A stretch of DNA of 64,000 bases from Teretinema zuelzerae (lineage in GTDB: Bacteria; Spirochaetota; Spirochaetia; Treponematales; Treponemataceae): contig NZ_JAINWA010000003.1 in assembly GCF_021021555.1 (NCBI RefSeq), positions 434,001-498,000 of the forward strand. Reading direction: 5' to 3'. Both the position numbers and the translations under genes were made by a program. Shown here in pieces: positions 59,146-64,000 of this stretch. The notes under the pieces are model-generated. The model searched no databases. It was not told where the DNA came from and saw only the letters and a program-made list of their open reading frames with translations. Every line of letters begins with the position of its first letter. Within the stretch, counting starts at the first letter, position 1.

Positions 59146-60258
59146 ATGAGAATCAGGATTTCAGGCATGCTGGCGTGTGTACTTATGTGTTCCAACCTCG
59201 GCTCCCAGGCAGTGTCGCTGTCGAATTTCAATGTCGAATCGATTCTATCGATACAGGAAGACTCCTTCATGCCCAACGCCGACACCGAGGTATCCGCAGG
59301 CGCCCGCTTCGCGCCGGCCGCTTCGGTGCTGCTTGAAGCCGCCTTTACCCTGGAAATCTCCGATATGGCCGATTTTCTGCATCCGCTGCCCGAATACCGC
59401 GAGCCGGGAAATTTTTATTTCGACGGAGCTTCCCTTCAATTTCCGCGCAGGAGCGAAACAGGCGCGAGCTGGGGAGTATTCACCGGTTTTTTCGACGACC
59501 CATCGTCGGATTCGCTTTTAAAAAGAGAACTTAAAACATCGGTCTCGCCGCCCGAATTCCGCGCCATGCCGGCAGGTTCGGTTTTCGATCCTGATCCCGT
59601 TATCGCCGGAAACGGATTGGTTTTTTGGGGAGTTCCCGGAGACGGAAGCCTTGCGCTGGCGGGATACGGATATTGGAATTCGCTGCTGGGAAGCGACACC
59701 GCGCTTACCTGGGACGTACGCGCCTCCAGAACCGATGTGTTTTTTACGTATAACATGTACGGCGGTTTTCTCGCGGAGATGGCGACCGGAGTACCGTATC
59801 TGAGAGCGGGATTTACGGGTCTATTCTCCTCCGAACAGGGAAACAGCCTTTTTATCGAAGGAATTTTAAAGGACTACGCGCCGGGCTCTAAAAAAAGAAT
59901 CGACCGAAACATCCATGTTCTGTTCGAACCGCGCATACAGCTTCGCCCCGCGGACATTGCGCTTTCATTTTTTTATTCGCCGCTCGAGGAAGAAAACACC
60001 AACTACATCGGCGGAAATCTGTTGATCGGATTCGGCGACCTGAAAAAAAACCGAATGAGAGGCGGCATGAGCGTCCTCGCTTCGATCGATCCGAATAATC
60101 CGGGAACGATCAGCCCGTTTTCGTTCTCGCTCACTCCGTTTTATGCCGTCGCGAAGGGCGATTTCGCTATCGAATCCGCTGCGGTTATACACCCGCTCAG
60201 CTTTGACGAGTGGAGAAGCGCAGTTCAATTACAATTACGCGTGAAGGCGGTGTACTGA
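59146..60258 (+). CDS. Putative outer-membrane beta-barrel protein
   Basis: 370 aa. Cleavable signal peptide (about residues 1-23). The rest alternates short amphipathic strands with turns rich in Gly, Asp and Asn, for example NNYIGGNLLIGFGDLKKNRMRGGMSVLASI-type stretches, and ends with an aromatic residue (LQLRVKAVY), as outer-membrane barrels often do. SD AAGGAG 5 nt before ATG 59146; a TATACT -10 lies upstream. Coupled to the next gene by TGATG. Family not recognised; probably treponeme-specific. Confidence 0.65.
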   Translation: MRIRISGMLACVLMCSNLGSQAVSLSNFNVESILSIQEDSFMPNADTEVSAGARFAPAASVLLEAAFTLEISDMADFLHPLPEYREPGNFYFDGASLQFPRRSETGASWGVFTGFFDDPSSDSLLKRELKTSVSPPEFRAMPAGSVFDPDPVIAGNGLVFWGVPGDGSLALAGYGYWNSLLGSDTALTWDVRASRTDVFFTYNMYGGFLAEMATGVPYLRAGFTGLFSSEQGNSLFIEGILKDYAPGSKKRIDRNIHVLFEPRIQLRPADIALSFFYSPLEEENTNYIGGNLLIGFGDLKKNRMRGGMSVLASIDPNNPGTISPFSFSLTPFYAVAKGDFAIESAAVIHPLSFDEWRSAVQLQLRVKAVY

Positions 60259-61103
60259 TGAAAAAAATCGTTGCAATATTCCAGATTGCCGTATTAACGG
60301 CGGGACTTTCCGCGACTGACGTCGTTATCGAGGCGCTCGGAAGCAACCAGGCCTTCGATGAGAACGGAGAAACGAAGGCAGAACTGCCCTCGTTCGGAGC
60401 GGCCATACGCATTTCTGATAAAATTCAGGAAAACCTGGAAGGCAGCATCTCGTACGAGAGCGATCCTGCCTACGGCAACACCCTTTCCGCGCGAGCGTCC
60501 CTGAGAACCTCGTATATGGAAGTATCGGCGGGACCGTCGTTCGGAGTGATGAATCAGGGTTCTACGGAAGGAGCCGTCGGCGTGCTCTTTCAGCCGGGGC
60601 TGGGAATAGGATTCAGCGTGACGGTTCCGGGAATCGTCGTTGCCCGCGCGGATACGGACTTCGCCCTTCCCGCTCCGGGAGACACCGGAGGCAAGGTATA
60701 TCTCCAGAGAAGCAGCGCGACCGCGGGATTCTACCTTCCGAACGTGTTGTGCTCCGCCGGAATACACCAGCGGATTAATACTGAATCAGGCAATCGCATC
60801 TCCGGAACGACCGACTACGGCTTTTACGCTGAAGCGTTCCGGAAAGGGTCTTCGTTCAGAATCGGCATGGATTTCATCTATCGGGTCATGGATTATTACG
60901 TCGCGCCGGATCATGCCGATAACAGGAAACTGGGAAATCTGGTGATCGGAGGCGGCCTCACCTGGGCGCCGAAGGCGGACTTCAGCGTCTTCGCAAAGGG
61001 AAGCGGGGCTCTGTATACCTTCTCGCTCGGCGATCCCGTAGACGGACTGGAACAGTTTCTCTTTGATTTCAGGGGCGGCGTGCGCTTCCAGATCGGAAAC
61101 TGA
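60258..61103 (+). CDS. Second putative outer-membrane beta-barrel protein
   Basis: 281 aa from ATG 60258, which overlaps the previous stop (TGATG). Short signal peptide (MKKIVAIFQIAVLTAGLSA). Repeated amphipathic strands such as LEGSISYESDPAYGNTLSARASLRTSYMEVSAGPSFGV, and a final RGGVRFQIGN. Likely forms a barrel or pair with the upstream protein. Function unknown. Confidence 0.65.
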   Translation: MKKIVAIFQIAVLTAGLSATDVVIEALGSNQAFDENGETKAELPSFGAAIRISDKIQENLEGSISYESDPAYGNTLSARASLRTSYMEVSAGPSFGVMNQGSTEGAVGVLFQPGLGIGFSVTVPGIVVARADTDFALPAPGDTGGKVYLQRSSATAGFYLPNVLCSAGIHQRINTESGNRISGTTDYGFYAEAFRKGSSFRIGMDFIYRVMDYYVAPDHADNRKLGNLVIGGGLTWAPKADFSVFAKGSGALYTFSLGDPVDGLEQFLFDFRGGVRFQIGN

Positions 61104-61169
61104 CGAGGCGAAAAAGCGGACCGCCGCCTCCTTCGCGAAGAAGAAGGCGGTTCAGGCCCGGATGATTGT

Positions 61170-61281
61170 AGGGCACCTCGAAAAACTCGGTTAGTTTTCC
61201 TCGGTGCCCTTGTAAATCCTTACAGGATTTACACCTATATTAAGGTAGACCTCTAAAAACTGAAGTTTTTAGAGGTGCCCT
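61170..61281. mobile_element. 112-bp MITE-like palindromic element with 18-bp terminal inverted repeats
   Basis: Ends AGGGCACCTCGAAAAACT and, inverted, AGGGCACCTCTAAAAACT match at 17 of 18 positions. Inside are three hairpins: GGGCACC/GGTGCCC (61171-61209), TGTAAATCCT/AGGATTTACA (61211-61233, perfect 10 bp) and ACCTCTAAAAACT/AGTTTTTAGAGGT (61249-61276, perfect 13 bp). It lies between convergent genes and has no coding potential. No clear target duplication is seen. It may also work as a terminator. Confidence 0.65.
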
Positions 61282-61286
61282 GTATA

Positions 61287-62519
61287 TCAAGACAGAATCA
61301 GTTTGGACAATCTGCTGCAAGCCTCTGAAACCTGAGCGCGGTGGCCGAAAGAACTGAAGCGGATGAACTCTTCGCCCGCGGGCCCGAATCCGGCGCCGGG
61401 GGTGCACACGACGTGGCAGGAATCCAGAATCAGATCGAATATTTCCCAGCTCTTCCGTCCCGGAAATCTTGCCCACACGTACGGAGCGTTGTCTCCTCCG
61501 AAAATTGATACGCCCGCGTTGCGGAAGTTCTCTCCCGAAAGGGTTTCGCGGATGAGGCGGGCGTTTTCAAGATAGTAATCCGTGAGCGCGAGCGTTTCGG
61601 CAATGCCCTGTTCGTCCAGGGACGCGAGTCCGCCCTGTTGGGCAATGTTCGAGGCGCCGTTGAATATAGTCGTCATGAGGCGGGTCCAATCGGCGGCGAC
61701 GGGTGTTCCGTCCGCGAAAGAAAGTTCGCGGGGAACGATCGACCAGCCCAAACGCACGCCGGTGAAGCCGATCGGCTTGGAGAACGAGTTCACTTCGATG
61801 GAGCACTCTCTTGCTCCCGGGATCTCGAAAATCGAACGGGGAAGAGCCGGGTCGCGGATGAAGGCCGAGTAGGCGGAATCGAAAATGATGATGGAAGATT
61901 TTTCCCTGGCGACGCGCACGAGGGAAGTCAGCTGTTCGCGCGTCGCGACGGCTCCGGTCGGATTGTTCGGAGAACAGAAATAAATGAGCGAGTTTTCAGG
62001 AACCAGCGCGAGATCCGGAAAAAAGCCGTTCGCCGCTGTACAGGGCATATAAACGATGCCCGCGTAACCGCTCGCGCCGGATGCGGCCGGGCCGGCGGCT
62101 CCCGCCATGACAGAGCCGTCGACATAGACCGGATAGGCCGGATCCTGAACGCATACCTTCGCGTCCGGCCCGAAAAGATACTGCAGCCTGCCGATGTCGC
62201 ATTTCGCTCCGTCGGAAATAAAAACTTCGTCAGCGCTTACGCGGTTTTCATATAATACTTCTGCGATTTTCGCTCGAAGGGCCGCAAGCCCGGTTTCGTC
62301 GCCGTAGCCTGAATAGCCTTCGGGTGTGCCCAGGCGGGAAACCTCCGCATGAAGAGCCGAGACGATATGGGGAGTGAGAGGCTCCGTTGTGTTTCCGATC
62401 CCGAGACTGATGATCTTCGCCTCAGGATGCGCTTTCGCGTATGCGGCGCGGCGTTTCGAGATCTCGGGGAAGAGGTAGCCGGATGAAAGATTCGCGATCC
62501 GGGGATTTCGTTTCAGCAT
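61287..62519 (-). CDS. dapL: LL-diaminopimelate aminotransferase
   Basis: 410 aa class I/II PLP aminotransferase. The DapL-specific blocks LGIGNTTEPLTPHIVSAL, GYGDETGLAALR, ISDGAKCDIGRLQYLFG and CSPNNPTGAVATREQL are present, with the PLP lysine in NSFSKPIGFTGVRLGWS. Converts tetrahydrodipicolinate directly to LL-diaminopimelate, so no acylated intermediates are needed; fits with dapB and lysC at 13982-16140. SD GGAG before ATG 62519; promoter TTGCCC (62577-62582), 18 bp, TATATT (62553-62558). Confidence 0.93.
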   Translation of the reverse strand: MLKRNPRIANLSSGYLFPEISKRRAAYAKAHPEAKIISLGIGNTTEPLTPHIVSALHAEVSRLGTPEGYSGYGDETGLAALRAKIAEVLYENRVSADEVFISDGAKCDIGRLQYLFGPDAKVCVQDPAYPVYVDGSVMAGAAGPAASGASGYAGIVYMPCTAANGFFPDLALVPENSLIYFCSPNNPTGAVATREQLTSLVRVAREKSSIIIFDSAYSAFIRDPALPRSIFEIPGARECSIEVNSFSKPIGFTGVRLGWSIVPRELSFADGTPVAADWTRLMTTIFNGASNIAQQGGLASLDEQGIAETLALTDYYLENARLIRETLSGENFRNAGVSIFGGDNAPYVWARFPGRKSWEIFDLILDSCHVVCTPGAGFGPAGEEFIRFSSFGHRAQVSEACSRLSKLILS

Positions 62520-62562
62520 GGGACTCTCCGTATTATTTCAAGATTTGAGCGAAATATACCAT

Positions 62563-63756
62563 CTATTCCGGAAGATGGGCAACTGGCAGTTCCGAGAAGG
62601 CGAAGTCTGCCGAGAGGCGTTTGAACAGCGGGCTCATGGCAAGCTGGCCTCCTTCAACCGTAAAGTGGCTGCCGTCTTCCGACATGATCCGGATAATCTT
62701 GCCTTTAAAATCGACAGAATCGGTATAGGGTATTTCGTTTTTACCCAAAAATTCCCGCAGAGAAACGCGGGTGACGAGATCGGGGCTGTATTCGGAGGCG
62801 ACCTCTGCCTGCACCCGGTCAACGGCGGCCAGATTCTGCGCGTAGGCTTGGCTTTTCACCAGAGGCATTTCTATCCAGTAGAGGCGAGAACCATAGAGCA
62901 GCGCGACGTCGATCAAATCTCGGCATTTTTTGCGGTAGGCCTCGTTCCATTCTTCCGTGCCCTTCACCATCACCCGGCCTTCGTCGTTCCAGAAATTCTG
63001 CCAGTCGTTCATTCCGAGCATCATGATCACCGCGTCGCGGGGGGAGGAAGAGAGCGTATCGGCGAGCTTCGATTTCCAATTATAATAATCGCCGCGGATT
63101 ATGCCCGACGAGTGGATCGCGAGAAATTCGACGTCTACGGGAGAATCCTTTCCGGCGAGGCGGGAAAGCCCCGAGCCGAGGCTGAAAACCTGAGAATCGC
63201 CGAACATGAAAACGCTTAAGGGATTTTGGGACGAATGGACAAAGGATTTCGATCTTTCAACCGGTGAGGCGGGCGGGTTTTCAGCGTTTGAGATCGGAAG
63301 CGAGCCTGAGGAAGACTGTTCCGCGGGACTCTGCAGGACGGTTTCAGGGGATGACAGCTCACCTTGCCGGGCGGGCGGAGACAGCACGTCCGGGGAGAAG
63401 GAAGAGGAGGCGTTTGTTTCGATTGAAGCCGCCGATGAAGAAGGAAGGCTTTCTGCCGGCTGCCTCCGGTTGAAGTAGCGCGAATCCCAGGAGGGATGAT
63501 TTTCCAGGCCGGCGGTTTTCAAATACGCGGAGCGAACGAGCGGCACCGCGCAGTCTAAAGTGGTTTTGCCGGCATGGTGAGAGATAAGATCCGTGAGCGA
63601 AAGCAGGACTGCGCGAACGTGAAGGTCGCTGATCCGGGAAGCGGGAATCCAAAGATCCTTCGCGCAGAATAGTGAAGCGAAAACCGCGGTCAACAGCGCG
63701 AAAAGAAGGGTTTTATTTACGGAATAGAAGCCGTCTGAAGGAGCGATTATGCGCAT
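62563..63756 (-). CDS. Membrane-anchored SGNH-hydrolase-like protein (AlgJ/PatB/DUF459 type)
   Basis: 397 aa from ATG 63756 (AAGGAG). N-terminal anchor helix (about residues 13-32), a Ser/Pro-rich low-complexity linker (about 100-180), then an SGNH domain: VFMFGDSQVFSLGSGL (nucleophile Ser), MMLGMNDWQNFW (Asn block) and EDGSHFTVEGGQLAMSPLF (catalytic Asp and His, D-x-x-H). Such proteins take acetyl groups from a partner MBOAT and place them on polysaccharide or peptidoglycan. The MBOAT partner lies just upstream at the window edge. Confidence 0.8.
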   Translation of the reverse strand: MRIIAPSDGFYSVNKTLLFALLTAVFASLFCAKDLWIPASRISDLHVRAVLLSLTDLISHHAGKTTLDCAVPLVRSAYLKTAGLENHPSWDSRYFNRRQPAESLPSSSAASIETNASSSFSPDVLSPPARQGELSSPETVLQSPAEQSSSGSLPISNAENPPASPVERSKSFVHSSQNPLSVFMFGDSQVFSLGSGLSRLAGKDSPVDVEFLAIHSSGIIRGDYYNWKSKLADTLSSSPRDAVIMMLGMNDWQNFWNDEGRVMVKGTEEWNEAYRKKCRDLIDVALLYGSRLYWIEMPLVKSQAYAQNLAAVDRVQAEVASEYSPDLVTRVSLREFLGKNEIPYTDSVDFKGKIIRIMSEDGSHFTVEGGQLAMSPLFKRLSADFAFSELPVAHLPE

Positions 63757-63772
63757 GGATAACTCCTTGAAC

Positions 63773-64000
63773 CTAGAATTGGAAATAAATGAACGGGGCA
63801 ATTCCCGCCATCGAAACAACGGACAGGAAGGCGAAGAAAAGGGCCGCGGCGAGAGCCTTCACCGGAAGAGGCAGCGCGCGGTATGCGCGGAACATGACGG
63901 AGAGTACAGACCGGGGGACTGCGTGCATGGCGAGTCCCGCCGTGACGAGAATCACGTTGACAGGCGAAAACTGAAGCGGCGAGAAGCCCTTGAAATTGAG
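63773..64000 (-). CDS. MBOAT-family O-acyltransferase, C-terminal fragment (cut by window end)
   Basis: Only the last 75 codons are visible; the frame is open to base 64000. The text LNFKGFSPLQFSPVNVILVTAGLAMHA and the ending VSMAGIAPFIYFQF are characteristic of the C-terminus of AlgI/DltB-type MBOAT membrane acyltransferases. It precedes the SGNH gene by 16 bp, matching the usual MBOAT-SGNH pair that O-acetylates a cell-surface glycan. Confidence 0.8.
   Translation of the reverse strand, partial: LNFKGFSPLQFSPVNVILVTAGLAMHAVPRSVLSVMFRAYRALPLPVKALAAALFFAFLSVVSMAGIAPFIYFQF

Overview
This window looks like chromosomal DNA of a Treponema-lineage spirochaete. The main reasons are the gene order cheA, cheW-cheR fusion, cheX, cheY (known from Treponema), a FliG1-type second FliG, a short SMC, and DapL-type lysine synthesis. 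The GC content is fairly high by eye, and the window carries complete or near-complete arginine and lysine pathway segments plus a class I fumarase. That fits a free-living or gut species with broad biosynthesis better than a host-restricted pathogen. The genus-level assignment is inference; no 16S rRNA gene is present.

Layout. 1-5030: a tiny basic COX24-like protein, miaA and an omega-like subunit on the minus strand, divergent from hflK-hflC-pseudokinase-like protein. 5161-9862: a large signal peptidase I, fumarase plus HPt protein, TatD, and a small conserved protein. 9969-13962: a second MiaA and RlmI, divergent from a secreted M48/TPR-like protein whose zinc ligands are lost. 13982-18131: dapB-lysC divergent from an RNase II. 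18295-22941: a UgpC/MsmX-type ATPase, DUF554, MFS, an MbfA-like ferritin/VIT1 protein, and Ssb. 23054-32745: an arginine cluster in transcription order argC-J-B-D-G, an Aat-like gene, DUF368/PopT-like gene, flavin reductase-like gene and argH, preceded by an Arg-rich leader peptide. 32816-38875: acyl-CoA synthetase, an enlarged thymidine-kinase-like protein, ClpB and a small protein. 38887-45167: a coupled operon of a response regulator, a phospholipase C-like protein, FliG1 and an M16C peptidase. 45372-48432: tRNA-Pro and an Fe-alcohol dehydrogenase/sensor kinase/receiver operon. 48518-53395: smc, a membrane protein and a lipoprotein. 53523-59026: a degenerate response regulator and the chemotaxis operon. 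59146-61103: two beta-barrel-like proteins. 61170-61281: a MITE-like palindromic element. 61287-64000: dapL, an SGNH protein, and the end of an MBOAT acyltransferase.

The most notable signals are three. First, a 28-codon leader ORF upstream of argC ends in a run of arginine codons and is followed by competing hairpins, which suggests ribosome-mediated arginine attenuation. Second, many genes lack a Shine-Dalgarno and have a -10-like hexamer 5-10 nt before the start codon, often with a correctly spaced -35, which suggests widespread leaderless mRNAs. Third, several recognisable enzyme folds (M48 protease, kinase, response regulator) have lost their catalytic residues.

All calls come from reading sequence and motifs by eye; no database search or RNA folding was run.
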